Below are positions 26,513 to 37,500 of a stretch of 64,000 nt of DNA, in pieces. The notes under the pieces were generated by a model. That model made no database searches and was not told where the DNA came from. It saw only the letters and a program-made list of their open reading frames with translations. A program made the translations under genes and the position numbers. Source of the stretch: Bacteroidales bacterium. GTDB taxonomy: Bacteria; Bacteroidota; Bacteroidia; Bacteroidales; JAQUTK01. Each line of letters begins with the position of its first letter. Position 1 is the stretch's first letter. The stretch is taken from NCBI GenBank assembly GCA_028709785.1, contig JAQUTK010000004.1:89096-153095 (forward strand), in the 5' to 3' direction.

Positions 26513-28474
26513 ATGAAATTACTATGGACAAACCTCTTTCTGTTTGTTTGCCTCTCCTACTGCGTGGGACAGGACTGGAAACAACTGGAAGCAAAAACAC
26601 AAAAGAAGAGTATCTATTCTTCGGCAGGTACTGTTTGCCTGCTAGACAGCACCGGAGTGGAAGTAAGAGATAACGGATCCGGTTCCTTTTACATCCGGAA
26701 AATCATTCAAATCAAGAGTCAGGGAGATGCCCTGAATTATCGTGTACTGAAATATGACTACGATCCGTTGACAGCTTTTGCTGCTTTTAGGGATGTGACC
26801 ATTTATAAGACTGATGGCAGCAAGCGGCAATTGAACCTTTCTGCGGCAGTGGACTATGTGGCTCCTGCCCGATCCATTTACTGGGGTGCACGACAGATCA
26901 TGATTGAGATTGGCAAGCTTGAGAAAGGAGATGTCATTGATTATTCAATAGACAAGAAGGGATTTACATATGCCCTGCTGACGGATGGAGAAGCTACTTC
27001 TGATGAAGATCGCTTTGTACCTCCCATGAAGGGTGAATACTATGATATCGTTCCTTTCTGGGTTACCGAACCGACGGTTCGAAAAGTCTATACAGTTTCT
27101 CTTCCGAAAGATAAGCCGGTACAGTTTGAGTTTTATCAGGGAGAATGTGCCACTTCGGTACGCAATGACGGAGATCGCCGGGTGTATTCATTTACTACCT
27201 CACACCAGACACCTTTTATAAAAGAGGGAAATATGGTTGATCTGTTTGATGTTGCTCCCAAACTGATGTTTTCGACTACTCCAAACTGGAAGGAAAAGTC
27301 GTTGTGGTTTCACAAAGTCAATGAAGATTACGGAAGTTTTGAAGCAACTCCTGAAGCACAAAAGAAGGTGGATGAGCTGACCAAAGGGTGCAAGTCGGAG
27401 ATGGAAAAGATTTCTGTCATTACGCATTGGGTAGCAGACAATATGCGCTATTCGGGTATTAGTATGGGAAAAGGAGAAGGATATACGCTGCACAATACGA
27501 AGATGAATTTCACAGATCGGTGTGGTGTCTGCAAAGATAAAGCCGGACTGGCGATCTCGATGCTCCGTATGGCGGGACTGGAAGCCTATCCGGCAATGAC
27601 GATGAGCACTTCCCGAATAGAATCTATCCCGGCCGATCACTTCAACCATTGTGTTGCTGTCGTTAAATTGAGCAATGGGACGTATATGCCGATCGATCCT
27701 ACCTGGGTTCCGTTTCTCCGCGAACTTTGGAGCAGTGCCGAACAGCAACAGAATTATCTCCCCGGAATACCGGAAGGATCGGATCTGCTGATTACTCCGG
27801 TTTCATCTCCTGAAAATCACTATTTCCGCATCAACGCAACTTCAACGATCACTGCTGACGGTACTTTGAAGGGCCAGTTGGTTGTGTCTGCCGAAGGACA
27901 ATCAGATAAGAGTGTACGAAACATATTCACCAGTGGATTTCAAAGTGAATGGAGAAATGGTGTTGAGCGGGAATTATTGGCTATCTCTCCTACTGCAAGA
28001 CTGCTCAGTGTGGATTTCGGAAAGGAGCCGCAAAACTACATCAAAGCTCCTATAAAAATTACTTTTCGATATGAGATACCGGATTATGCGCTGTGTGGCT
28101 CAGAAGAGATTCTCTTCAAACCGGTAACGATGTCGGGATTATATAGCAGCGTGCGTAGTTATCTTCGGATAAATACAGAGCTGGAAGAACGTACTTATGC
28201 ATTTAAGGATGCTTGTTCGAGACTGGTTGAACTGGACGAGGAGATCATTATTCCAAAAGGGTTCAAACTGATTCAACCGGCGATGGATAAAAATCTGCAA
28301 GGTCAGGCGGCCGATTTTACAGGAACGCTCAATCAACAGGGCAATCGGATTGTCATGCACCAACGCCTTGCATTGAAAAAACGTGTCTATCAAGCTGCCG
28401 ATTGGCAGAACTTTCGTGCTGCGGTCAATGCGCACAAATCATTTGGTCAGGATTATCTGATTCTCAAAAAGTAA
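26513..28474 (+). CDS. Exported DUF3857/transglutaminase-like protein
   Basis: 653 residues with a signal peptide ([20 protein letters not shown]), an N-terminal DUF3857 beta-rich domain (about 40-260) and a transglutaminase-like cysteine-protease-fold domain (about 290-420). The catalytic triad looks intact: Cys340 in [15 protein letters not shown], His in HFNHCVAVV and Asp in PIDPTW. The C-terminal part is a DUF2569/DUF3858-like beta domain. Families of this type are widespread in Bacteroidota periplasms; their substrates are unknown. It is followed 18 bases later by a paralogue without the triad, so the two products probably work together. Confidence 0.85.
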   Translation: MKLLWTNLFLFVCLSYCVGQDWKQLEAKTQKKSIYSSAGTVCLLDSTGVEVRDNGSGSFYIRKIIQIKSQGDALNYRVLKYDYDPLTAFAAFRDVTIYKTDGSKRQLNLSAAVDYVAPARSIYWGARQIMIEIGKLEKGDVIDYSIDKKGFTYALLTDGEATSDEDRFVPPMKGEYYDIVPFWVTEPTVRKVYTVSLPKDKPVQFEFYQGECATSVRNDGDRRVYSFTTSHQTPFIKEGNMVDLFDVAPKLMFSTTPNWKEKSLWFHKVNEDYGSFEATPEAQKKVDELTKGCKSEMEKISVITHWVADNMRYSGISMGKGEGYTLHNTKMNFTDRCGVCKDKAGLAISMLRMAGLEAYPAMTMSTSRIESIPADHFNHCVAVVKLSNGTYMPIDPTWVPFLRELWSSAEQQQNYLPGIPEGSDLLITPVSSPENHYFRINATSTITADGTLKGQLVVSAEGQSDKSVRNIFTSGFQSEWRNGVERELLAISPTARLLSVDFGKEPQNYIKAPIKITFRYEIPDYALCGSEEILFKPVTMSGLYSSVRSYLRINTELEERTYAFKDACSRLVELDEEIIIPKGFKLIQPAMDKNLQGQAADFTGTLNQQGNRIVMHQRLALKKRVYQAADWQNFRAAVNAHKSFGQDYLILKK

Positions 28475-28492
28475 CTATTCATACGTATCACA

Positions 28493-30103
28493 ATGAAAAA
28501 GAATATATATATCATCTTATTCGTCACTGCATTTACTCTCTCATTCACCGGTGTTCGTGCCGGAGAAGAGGCTGTATTCAACAAACTGGAGAAGTACTAC
28601 ACACTGCATGCCGATGGCAGCCAGGAAACACGTGTCAGAAAAGAGTTGAAACTTCTCTCACCGATGTCATTCAATAAGTTGTACGGAGAGACCTTCATCG
28701 TTTACGATCCATCCTTTCAAAGTCTGAAGATCAATGAGTCTTATACCATCCAGGCAGATGGCACAATCATCAAAACGCCGGAAAACGCTTTTAACGAAGT
28801 ACTTCCTTCTGATGCGGCCAATGCACCCGCATACAATCATCTGAAAGAGATGGTCGTAACTCATACAGGAGTGGAGATTGGTACTACAATTATTCTGGAC
28901 TATACACTGACGAGCAAAGCAAATAGCGTTGCATGGCTGGATGTGGATGAATTGCTTCAGGAGGTGACCCCGGTGAAAGAATACACGGCAACCATTCGCG
29001 TACCGGAAGGTGTCAAACTGAAGGTTCAGTTTTCCGGCGCCAAGGCGAAGTATACCTGTCGATCAGAAGAGGGAACTGTAACCTATCAGTGGAAGCTGAA
29101 ACAAATTGCAGCAGCTTCTCATGAACCTTATCTACCGGAAAACGATAATAACATACCTCGTCTTACCGCGACTACTTGTCCTTCCTTGGAGGATGCTTTC
29201 ACTTTCTTGAGCAAGAGCTTCTCTTCTCCCTCTTCAACCGCTCTGAAGAAACTGGCACTGAAGGTGACGGAAAAGGCCAAAACGGACGAAGAAAAGTGCA
29301 ATGCACTGCATAGATATGTTGTTTCGCAGATAGACTACTCTCCTCTCTCATTGCTTCAGACAAATTACAGTTTACGCACCCCCGAACAGGTCGTCCAAAG
29401 TGCTTATGGCACTCAAGGAGAAAAGATCCGGCTATTTGCATCTCTGTTGAGTGTTATGGCTCTTCCCTATCAATATATCACAGTGTATCCGGGAACGCTT
29501 TCTTCAACAGAATGTGGATTGAAACCAATAAAGGCAATATATCTTCAAGCAGGAAACCGCTATTATTCTCTGCTTTCACTTTCAGAACCTGCTTTTATGA
29601 GAAGAGGTTCGTTGGATACCTACTTTAGCTTCACAGCCTCTTCCGCTACTCCTACGAAAATCAAGGTGGATAGAGAGGCTGATTCTGTGGTGCAGACTGT
29701 GAATGATACGCTGACTGAAAAGCAGGATTTCAAAGATGGTTACTTGGTATATATGCTACCAGGCGCTAATAATGGTGTGGCAAGTTGGAATATGAGTCGA
29801 TTGAACAGGATTCGCAAAGAGATACTGGAACTGCCCTATCCGACAAAAGAAAAATGCACCTGGACCATTATACTTGCCCCGGGTATGACGTTAGAAAGTG
29901 CAACAAATGAAACTGTGATAAAGTCTTCTGTCGGATCATTGCGCCTATCTGTCACCCAAAAAGAGAATACGGTGACTGTAATCCGTGAAATAGATCTTTC
30001 AAAACAGCAAATTACTCCCGAAGAGTATCCAAGTTTTCGTAAGATAATGATTGCCTGGTATAGTCAAAAAGGGAAAACATTGTTGATCAAGAAGGACAAA
30101 TAA
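28493..30103 (+). CDS. Exported DUF3857 protein with degenerate transglutaminase domain
   Basis: 536 residues with a signal peptide (MKKNIYIILFVTAFTLSFTGVRAG). The DUF3857 domain (about 35-220) is recognisable (SYTIQADGTIIKTPENAFNEVLPSDAANAPAYNHLKEMVVTHTGVEIG). The following transglutaminase-like region keeps HRYVVSQIDYSPL and the helix GEKIRLFASLLSVM, but where the upstream paralogue has GVCKDKAGL this one has GTQGEKIRL, so the catalytic Cys is replaced by Gln. No matching His-Asp pair is apparent later. It is therefore likely a non-enzymatic partner of the preceding protein. The two genes form an operon. Confidence 0.82.
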   Translation: MKKNIYIILFVTAFTLSFTGVRAGEEAVFNKLEKYYTLHADGSQETRVRKELKLLSPMSFNKLYGETFIVYDPSFQSLKINESYTIQADGTIIKTPENAFNEVLPSDAANAPAYNHLKEMVVTHTGVEIGTTIILDYTLTSKANSVAWLDVDELLQEVTPVKEYTATIRVPEGVKLKVQFSGAKAKYTCRSEEGTVTYQWKLKQIAAASHEPYLPENDNNIPRLTATTCPSLEDAFTFLSKSFSSPSSTALKKLALKVTEKAKTDEEKCNALHRYVVSQIDYSPLSLLQTNYSLRTPEQVVQSAYGTQGEKIRLFASLLSVMALPYQYITVYPGTLSSTECGLKPIKAIYLQAGNRYYSLLSLSEPAFMRRGSLDTYFSFTASSATPTKIKVDREADSVVQTVNDTLTEKQDFKDGYLVYMLPGANNGVASWNMSRLNRIRKEILELPYPTKEKCTWTIILAPGMTLESATNETVIKSSVGSLRLSVTQKENTVTVIREIDLSKQQITPEEYPSFRKIMIAWYSQKGKTLLIKKDK

Positions 30104-30192
30104 GAAGGAGTTCGTACTTCTTGACTCCTGCTTCAAACAGGTTTACAGACATTATTTGTAGAGCTATTTGAATCTGATTTCGAAAATTAATG

Positions 30193-30200
30193 TACTTTTG
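30193..30200 (+). promoter_or_regulatory. -7 element of the amidase-mlaD operon
   Basis: TACTTTTG, with TTTG 22 bases upstream (slightly long spacing) and the ATG 19 bases downstream. Confidence 0.5.
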
Positions 30201-30218
30201 TCTAAATATCGACTATAA

Positions 30219-31376
30219 ATGAAGCTTTGTCTCTTTTTAAAAGGTGTGTTTCTAGCAGTATTCATACTGATTTTCACACCATCAGTGGTAATAGGTCAGA
30301 ACAATAATCCTTTTGTTGTAGTAATTGATGCCGGACATGGTGGAAAGGACCCGGGTGCGATTGGATCATTTTCCAGAGAGAAAAATCTCAATCTGGATAT
30401 TGCGTTGAAATTGGGTAAGTTAATAACAGATCACACCGATGCTACTGTTATTTATACCCGAAAAAGTGATGTTTTTGTTGAACTGAATGAAAGGGCTGCG
30501 ATTGCCAACCGGTCGAAAGCTAATTTATTCATTTCCATTCACACCAATGCGCTTAAAAGCAAAAGCTATTCCGGCACTGAGACTTACTCATTAGGACTTG
30601 CCCGCTCAGAAGAAAATCTGGAGGTTGCCAAACGGGAAAATGCAGTTATCTTGCTTGAAGATAATTATTCGACCCGTTATGAAGGATTTGATCCAAACTC
30701 GACAGAGTCGTATATCATTTTTGAAATGATGCAAGGACAGTATATGGAACAGAGCATTAATCTGGCGAGCTATGTTCAACGAAACTTTGCATCACAATGT
30801 AAACGGATAAATCGGGGTGTCAAACAGGCGGGTTTTTTGGTTCTGCGTAATACAAGCATGCCAAGCATTTTGATTGAAATAGGATATATTTCAAACAGAG
30901 CAGAAGAAAGATATCTCAACACTGAAAGCGGAAAGAAAGCAATCAGTTCTTCTATATACAATGCCTTTGTTGAGTATAAAGAAGACTATGAAAAGAAACT
31001 AAACGGAAAGATCACGCAACGTGCGGAAATGATTTCCGTGGATAATGAAGAAACTGAAGTCGCTGAAGATCCTGTTGAAACAATTAAAACAACAGAAACA
31101 ACGGCAGTCAGCAAATCACGCTCAACAGAAACAAAGAAGAATGAAACAATCTATAAGATACAGATCATAGCTTCCGTAAAACCACTCAAAAAGAACTCTT
31201 CTGAATTTAAAGGATTGAAAAACGTCGATTATTTTAAGGATAAGAAATGGTACAAATACACATACGGGGCAACTTCTGATTATAATGAGATAAAAAGTTT
31301 AAAGAAGAAAATGGTAGACAAGAAATTTAAGAATGCATTCATCATCTCATTTAAGAATGGGAAATTATTAAACTAA
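30219..31376 (+). CDS. N-acetylmuramoyl-L-alanine amidase (Amidase_3) with SPOR-like C-terminus
   Basis: 385 residues. After a signal peptide (about 1-27, ending VVIGQ) comes the zinc amidase domain: VVVIDAGHGGKDPGAIG with the first His, the Glu/His positions around LFISIHTNAL, and PSILIEIGYISN with the catalytic Glu near the end of the fold. An acidic linker leads to a C-terminal segment (about 305-385, IYKIQIIASVKPLKKNSSEFKG...) resembling a SPOR domain, which binds denuded glycan at division sites. The enzyme cleaves the stem peptide from muramic acid during cell separation. It is followed 28 bases later by the MCE gene. Confidence 0.92.
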   Translation: MKLCLFLKGVFLAVFILIFTPSVVIGQNNNPFVVVIDAGHGGKDPGAIGSFSREKNLNLDIALKLGKLITDHTDATVIYTRKSDVFVELNERAAIANRSKANLFISIHTNALKSKSYSGTETYSLGLARSEENLEVAKRENAVILLEDNYSTRYEGFDPNSTESYIIFEMMQGQYMEQSINLASYVQRNFASQCKRINRGVKQAGFLVLRNTSMPSILIEIGYISNRAEERYLNTESGKKAISSSIYNAFVEYKEDYEKKLNGKITQRAEMISVDNEETEVAEDPVETIKTTETTAVSKSRSTETKKNETIYKIQIIASVKPLKKNSSEFKGLKNVDYFKDKKWYKYTYGATSDYNEIKSLKKKMVDKKFKNAFIISFKNGKLLN

Positions 31377-31404
31377 AAAAACGGAACCACTTAAGACTGC
31401 AATT

Positions 31405-32307
31405 ATGGATAAGAATATGTTTTCTAAAGAAGGAAAAATCGGGCTAAGTACGATTATTGCTTTGTTGCTGCTTTTCTTCGGGTTTAATTTCCTGAAGGGA
31501 ATCAATATGCTGAAACCTTCCAATTACTATTATGCCAGAATTAATAATGTGACCGGATTAGCTGTATCTACACCCATCTTAGTGCATGGTTACAATATCG
31601 GACTGATTCGTGACATTGAATTCAATTCAGAAAACCCATCTGAGTTAATTCTGGAACTGAACCTGAACTCTGATTTCAAGCTACCTGCCGGATCAAAAGC
31701 ATATGTATTTACCGAACTGATGGGTACTGCCTATGTGAATCTTGAAATTGATGACTCACAAAGAACATATCTGAATCCTGGAGATACAATTGTGGCTATT
31801 CGGGAAAATTCCCTAACAGAAAAAGCTACTGCTGATATTTTGCCCAAAATTGAAGTCACAATGGCCAGGATTGACTCAGTACTCATTTCCCTTCAGAAAG
31901 TCTTGGAGAGCCCAACTATTACACGTACACTTGAGTATGTTGAACAGACAAGCAAACAACTAGAGCTGGCATCCACACAACTCAATCTAATCATGCGTAA
32001 AGATCTGCCCCAGACACTGGGTCATATCAATAATCTTTCTGCAAATCTGGAAGCTACTACCGGAAATCTGAAACAAATTGATTTTAATAAAACTATGGAA
32101 AATGTTGACGGTTTGCTTGTATCAATACGCACTGCTACTGACAAACTGAATCGAAATGATAATTCTCTTGGACTTCTGCTCAACGATGATCAACTTTACC
32201 GCAATCTGTCTTTAACAACAGAAAAAGCCGGATCGTTGCTTATCGATTTGCAGGAACATCCAAAAAGATACGTTCACTTTTCAATATTCGGAAGAAAAGA
32301 TAAGTAA
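31405..32307 (+). CDS. mlaD: MlaD/MCE-domain protein
   Basis: 300 residues with one N-terminal membrane helix (GLSTIIALLLLFFGFNFLKGI) followed by a single MCE domain (about 35-120: YYYARINNVTGLAVSTPILVHGYNIGLIRDIEF...ELMGTAYVNLEI) and a long C-terminal helical region. MlaD-type proteins form hexameric rings that bind phospholipid in the periplasm with an ABC transporter (MlaFE) to maintain outer-membrane lipid asymmetry. The transporter genes are not in this window. It is in one operon with the amidase. Confidence 0.88.
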   Translation: MDKNMFSKEGKIGLSTIIALLLLFFGFNFLKGINMLKPSNYYYARINNVTGLAVSTPILVHGYNIGLIRDIEFNSENPSELILELNLNSDFKLPAGSKAYVFTELMGTAYVNLEIDDSQRTYLNPGDTIVAIRENSLTEKATADILPKIEVTMARIDSVLISLQKVLESPTITRTLEYVEQTSKQLELASTQLNLIMRKDLPQTLGHINNLSANLEATTGNLKQIDFNKTMENVDGLLVSIRTATDKLNRNDNSLGLLLNDDQLYRNLSLTTEKAGSLLIDLQEHPKRYVHFSIFGRKDK

Positions 32308-32633
32308 TTTCTTGTTTGTATTTATTCCATATAACAACTTATTCTCGCAAAGTGTTAAAAGAGTTGCTAAACGCTTGTTATTGCAGTAAAAAGTACGTTT
32401 GTACAAAAAGATAAGAGAAAAACTGTCCGAATTAATAAGGTGTTGTAAGTTAAGTGTTTACAAAACAAGAATAGACATTACTAATTAATAATCAAATGTT
32501 TACAAATAACTTACTGAAAACAAAGAGAATAAAGAAGTTTCGATTTTCGCAAGAAAAAATAGATTTGTTTTATTGAAAAGTAAGTTGAATATTTGCATTC
32601 CCAATAAAAATAATAGAGAGTTCAAGAAATAGA
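32308..32633 (+). other. AT-rich region upstream of dnaA
   Basis: No gene is seen. Two copies of GTTTACAAA (32456-32464 and 32498-32506) lie 42 bases apart, four helical turns, on the same strand. Two -7-like elements are present, TACGTTTG (32394-32401) and TAGATTTG (32560-32567). Canonical DnaA boxes (TTATnCACA) were looked for and not found, so calling oriC here is not justified. Confidence 0.5.
32560..32567 (+). promoter_or_regulatory. Candidate -7 element of dnaA
   Basis: TAGATTTG matches TAnnTTTG, 66 bases before the dnaA ATG. A TTT triplet 19 bases upstream could serve as -33. Confidence 0.4.
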
Positions 32634-34043
32634 ATGGAAACAGAGCACCTTAATTTATGGCAAAAATGTCTTAGCATTATACGTGACAATATCGCGTTAG
32701 ATGCGTATAAGACTTTTTTTGAACCCATAATTCCAATACAGCTGAAAAACAACGAACTGCTTATCCAAGTGCCAAGTATGTTTATATACGAGTTCTTGGA
32801 AGAGCATTACGTTGATTTGCTGCATAGTGCTCTCTACAGAGAAGGTGGCGAAGGCTTACGGCTCAAATATAAGGTTCGGATGGATAACTCTTCCAATTCA
32901 GATATGGAATTGGAAGGTACTGCCCATACGGCTACCCTGCCCCGTCCAAATATCAATCAAGAAATAAAGAAATACGATACTCCTTTTGAGACAAGAAAAT
33001 ACCTGTCTAATCTCGATCCCCAGCTAAATCCGAATTATACATTTGATAATTTTCTGGAAGGGAGAAGTAATGCTTTGGCGCGAACTGCAGGAAAAGCTGT
33101 CTCAGAAAACCCAGGGAAAACAGCTTTTAACCCGCTCTTTATTTATGGGCCTTCAGGAGTTGGAAAAACACACTTAATGAATGCGATTGGTGTACAAGCA
33201 AAGCGGAAGGATCCTCGTACAAGAGTTCTTTATTTATCTGCTCAACTTTTTAAAGTTCAGTATACAGACTCTATTCGTCAAAACAGATTCAACGATTTCA
33301 TGAATTTCTATCAAACCATAGATTTACTAATCATGGATGACATTCAGGAACTTTCGGGCGTTACTGCGACTCAGAATACCTTTTTCCATATATTCAACCA
33401 TCTTCAACAAAATGGGAAACAAATTATTCTTTCTGCAGATAAACCCCCTATTCAGATTCAAGGGCTTGAAGATCGGTTGCTAACCCGTTTCAAATGGGGT
33501 CTGACTGCAGAAATGGAAAGACCCGACTATCTTCTGAACAAAGCGATTCTAACTCAGAAGATACAAAAAGACGGACTGAATTTCCCTGCTGAAGTTGTTG
33601 AATACGTTGCCCGAAATGTAAAGGACAATGTACGTGATCTGGAAGGCGTTATTGTATCCTTAATGGCACATAGTACTTTTCAGAACAAGGAAATTACACT
33701 TGATCTGGCAAAGAAAGAGCTCAGCAGATGTGTGCAGATGACAGAAAACAAGATTTCAATTGATGACATCCAGGAAGTTGTATGTAGCCAACTGAAATTG
33801 GAACGGAAGTTGTTATTTACAAAATCACGCAAACGCGAAATCGTTCAAGCCAGACAAATCGCGATGTATCTTGCAAAAAAACACACGGAATATTCACTCT
33901 CTCGAATTGGAGAGATATTGGGAAAGAAAGATCATGCTACTGTATTACATGCGTGTAAAACGGTTAAGAATCAAATGGACTATGATAAGAGTTTTTCAGG
34001 GTTGGTCAATGACATTGAGCAGACGCTTCATACCTGTAACTAA
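32634..34043 (+). CDS. dnaA: Chromosomal replication initiator DnaA
   Basis: 469 residues with the four DnaA domains: N-terminal oligomerisation domain (about 1-85), a linker, the AAA+ ATPase with Walker A GPSGVGKTHL near residue 172, Walker B LLIMDDIQEL, and sensor/arginine-finger segments (LEDRLLTRFKWGLTAEMERPD), then domain IV with the helix-turn-helix and signature KKDHATVLHACKTV. It opens the replication origin. Its 5' flank carries paired GTTTACAAA repeats that could mediate autoregulation. No dnaN lies beside it, as is common in Bacteroidota. Confidence 0.98.
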   Translation: METEHLNLWQKCLSIIRDNIALDAYKTFFEPIIPIQLKNNELLIQVPSMFIYEFLEEHYVDLLHSALYREGGEGLRLKYKVRMDNSSNSDMELEGTAHTATLPRPNINQEIKKYDTPFETRKYLSNLDPQLNPNYTFDNFLEGRSNALARTAGKAVSENPGKTAFNPLFIYGPSGVGKTHLMNAIGVQAKRKDPRTRVLYLSAQLFKVQYTDSIRQNRFNDFMNFYQTIDLLIMDDIQELSGVTATQNTFFHIFNHLQQNGKQIILSADKPPIQIQGLEDRLLTRFKWGLTAEMERPDYLLNKAILTQKIQKDGLNFPAEVVEYVARNVKDNVRDLEGVIVSLMAHSTFQNKEITLDLAKKELSRCVQMTENKISIDDIQEVVCSQLKLERKLLFTKSRKREIVQARQIAMYLAKKHTEYSLSRIGEILGKKDHATVLHACKTVKNQMDYDKSFSGLVNDIEQTLHTCN

Positions 34044-34196
34044 ATTTTTGTTATAATTGTTTGATGACAAAAATCTTTGATATTCCCCTGTTTACAGATT
34101 CTAGCTATCTCAGCGCTGATTTTTCTTAATTCTGTACCTAAAAGTGCTTTTAATAATTTTTTTTCAACTTTCCCCATCTTTTTATTGAAATTCTCT

Positions 34197-34226
34197 TTGC
34201 AGTCTCATTAAAAGAAGATATTTTTG
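34197..34226 (+). promoter_or_regulatory. Promoter of the histone H1-like gene
   Basis: TTG (34197-34199), 19-base spacer and TATTTTTG (34219-34226). It overlaps the upstream end of the longest frame and so fixes the gene start at ATG 34254. Confidence 0.65.
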
Positions 34227-34253
34227 GCAGAAATTCAAATATCAAAAAATACT

Positions 34254-34427
34254 ATGAAGGATTTATTGACTAAAATCAAAGGTGAAATTGCTGCTTTCTC
34301 TGAGAATGCAGACAAACAAGTTGAGAATGGAAACAAGGCTGCAGGTACACGTGCACGCAAAGCATCCTTAGAGTTGGAAAAACTATTGAAGGAATTCAGA
34401 AAAGTTTCAATCGAAGCTGCAAAGTAG
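34254..34427 (+). CDS. Histone H1-like small DNA-binding protein (Hc1 family)
   Basis: 57 residues: an amphipathic, lysine-rich protein beginning MKDLLTKIKGEIAAF and containing NKAAGTRARKASLELEKLLKEFRKVS, which matches the Bacteroidota histone H1-like/Hc1 family. A TTG-initiated extension of ten residues is rejected because the promoter overlaps it. The role is nucleoid compaction or DNA binding by analogy with chlamydial Hc1; direct evidence in this lineage is limited. It is monocistronic with its own promoter and terminator and lies next to dnaA. Confidence 0.85.
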   Translation: MKDLLTKIKGEIAAFSENADKQVENGNKAAGTRARKASLELEKLLKEFRKVSIEAAK

Positions 34428-34467
34428 AAAAATTAAAGGCTGTGAGTATTCACAGCCTTTAATTTTT
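34428..34467 (+). terminator. Terminator after the H1-like gene
   Basis: AAAAATTAAAGGCTGTGA and its exact complement pair around a four-base loop, with A and T tracts on both sides so it can act in both directions. Confidence 0.9.
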
Positions 34468-34503
34468 AAAACCTTTTTGTTAAAGTGATTATTTCTTAGC
34501 ATC

Positions 34504-34550
34504 TATAACTAAAAGAGGGCATCTATGATAGATGCCCTCTTTTAGTTATA
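34504..34550 (-). terminator. Terminator after carB
   Basis: A 22-bp perfect stem (TATAACTAAAAGAGGGCATC... and complement) with a three-base loop, 18 bases after the carB stop on the minus strand. Confidence 0.85.
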
Positions 34551-34567
34551 GGAAAGCACGGATCGTT

Positions 34568-37500
34568 TTAACGATATTCATCCCAGCTTTTAATCTGGAT
34601 ATCATCCACATCTAACTTGCAGAAAGCATTGATAAAAGAGCTGGCCAGACGATCATTTGTGAGTAGCGGTATATTAAAGTCTATCGCGGCGCGTCTTACC
34701 TGATACCCATTCTTCAGTTCACCTTGAGTCAGATTCTTTGGAATATTGATTACAAGATCAATATTCTTATCTTTGATGAGATCAATTGCCTGAGGCTTTT
34801 TATTCATATCACTCGGCCAATAAACTAAGGTGGCTGGTACCCCGTTATCTACCAAAAATTTTTGAGATCCACCCGTAGCATACAGGTTATAGCCTTTCTC
34901 GGATAATAATCGGGCAGCTTCCAATAGTTCAACCTTTGATTTTGTCGGACCTGTAGAGAAAAGAATATTCTTCTTTGGTATTGTAACACCTACAGAAAGC
35001 ATCGATTTCAGTATGGCTTCATAAAAGTTGTCCCCTATACATCCAACTTCACCTGTTGATGCCATATCAACACCTAAGACAGGATCTGCCTTTTGAAGCC
35101 GCGAGAAGGAGAATTGAGATGCTTTAATGCCCACATAATCGAGATCAAATTCGTTCTTATTGGGTTTTTCCACATTCTCTCCCATCATCACCCTTGTCGC
35201 AAGCTCAATAAAATTAATCTTCAACACCTTACTAACAAACGGGAAGCTACGTGAAGCTCTTAGATTACATTCGATAACCCGTACTTCGTTATTCTTTGCC
35301 AGAAATTGTATATTGAAAGGACCTGATATATTTAGTTCCTGTGCAATCTGCTTGGCTACTTTCTTGATCTGACGCACTGTTTCAACATAGATTCGTTGAG
35401 CGGGGAACTGTATGGTTGCATCACCAGAATGCACACCGGCATATTCCACATGTTCAGAGATGGCATACACCACAATCTCACCTTTTGAAGCTACCGCATC
35501 AATTTCTATCTCTTTTGCATTTTGCACAAACTCGGAGACTACAACGGGGTGTTTCTTTGAAACATCAGCAGCCAATTGCAGGAATGATTCAAGTTCCTCT
35601 TTATTGGAGCAGACATTCATTGCAGCCCCTGAAAGCACATACGAAGGTCTAACCAGCAAGGGGAATCCTACCTCATCGACAAAACCAAATATATCTTTCA
35701 GACTCGTCAACTCTTTCCAGCGCGGCTGATTAATTCCCAGACGGTCAAGCATGGAAGAGAACTTATGGCGGTCTTCCGCATTATCGATACTTTGTGCAGA
35801 AGTGCCGAGGATATGAATATTCTGCTCATCCAGACGCATGGCCAGGTTATTAGGAATCTGTCCACCCACCGATACAATGACACCTTGAGGGTTTTCCAGA
35901 TCAAGAATATCCATGACACGTTCAAAGGTAAGCTCGTCAAAGTAAAGGCGATCGCACATATCGTAGTCTGTGGATACTGTTTCAGGGTTATAGTTGATCA
36001 TAACCGATCGGAAACCCATTTTGCGGACTGTCAACAAGGCGTTGACACTACACCAGTCAAACTCAACCGAACTACCTATCCGATAGGCACCACTACCCAA
36101 AACAACGACGGAACGATGATCACCCAGGTACTTCACATCGTTGGATGTTCCATTATAGGTAATATACAGATAATTGGTTTGAGCCGGAAACTCTGCAGCC
36201 AATGTATCAATCTGCTTAACAACAGGAGTGATTCCTCTTTTCTTACGTTCAGCACGTACCTTCAGTATCTCATCTTCAAGATCTTCAGAATCATTTTTTA
36301 CAATACTCCTGGCAATCTGAAAGTCTGAAAAGCCCCATTTCTTTGCCTGCCATAAAAGATCATCCGGCAATTCGGCGTAGCTCTTATAGTCACTGAGTTC
36401 CTTATTGCAATCAATAATATTCTTCAATTTCTGAAGGAACCACCGGTCAATCTTAGTAAGTGCATGAATCTGATCAATAGTATATCCTGCCTGAAACGCT
36501 TGAGAGATAATAAATACCCGTTTATCTGTCGGTATGCTGAGACCTTTATTCAGATCCTCAATATTCAAGGTCTTGTTGCCCACAAATCCATGCATACCTT
36601 GTGCAATCATACGAAGTCCCTTCTGAATAGCTTCTTCAAAGGTACGACCAATAGCCATGACCTCACCTACACTTTTCATGGATGAACCAATCTCTTTGGA
36701 TACCCCATGAAACTTACCTAAATCCCAGCGTGGAATTTTTACGACGATATAGTCAAGAGCCGGCTCAAAGAAAGCAGGAGTTGTCTTTGTCACGGAGTTT
36801 TTAAGATCTTGCAAACCATATCCTAGTCCTAATTTAGCGGCAACAAAAGCGAGCGGATAACCTGTTGCTTTTGAGGCAAGTGCAGAAGAACGGCTCAGAC
36901 GTGCGTTGACTTCAATGACACGATAGTCTTCAGATTCTGTATCAAAGGCATATTGCACATTACACTCTCCCACAATGCCGATATGGCGAACAATACGTAT
37001 CGCTATCTCCCGAAGTTTGTGATACTCACTGTTGGTCAAGGTCTGTGAAGGAGCAACTACAATACTCTCACCAGTATGAATACCCAGTGGATCGAAGTTC
37101 TCCATGTTGCAGACAGTAATACAGTTGTCATAACAGTCACGCACTACTTCATATTCTATTTCTTTCCATCCTTTGAGCGATTTCTCAATCAGCAACTGAT
37201 TGGAAAATGTAAAAGCTTTCTCTGCAAGCTTTTGGAGTTCATCCGCATTGTCGCAGAATCCACTACCAAGACCACCGAGTGCGTAAGCGGCACGCACAAT
37301 CACCGGGAATCCAAGTTGATCAGCAGCAGCCAGGGCATCCGTCATATTTTCAGCCGCAATGCTCTTGATACTCTTCACATCAATCTGATCCAGTTTTTTA
37401 ACAAACAGTTCACGATCTTCCGTATCAATAATAGCCTGCACCTGAGTACCCAACACCTTCAGATTATATTTCTCAAGTACTCCGCTTTGATGCAACTTGA

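Noticed and set aside
32308..32633. Possible oriC at dnaA
   Set aside because: No TTATnCACA DnaA boxes and no dnaN neighbour; Bacteroidota origins are often not beside dnaA.
35765..36328. 187-codon frame on the plus strand opposite carB
   Set aside because: carB is intact across the same bases with conserved motifs; the opposite frame shows no homology and no start signals.
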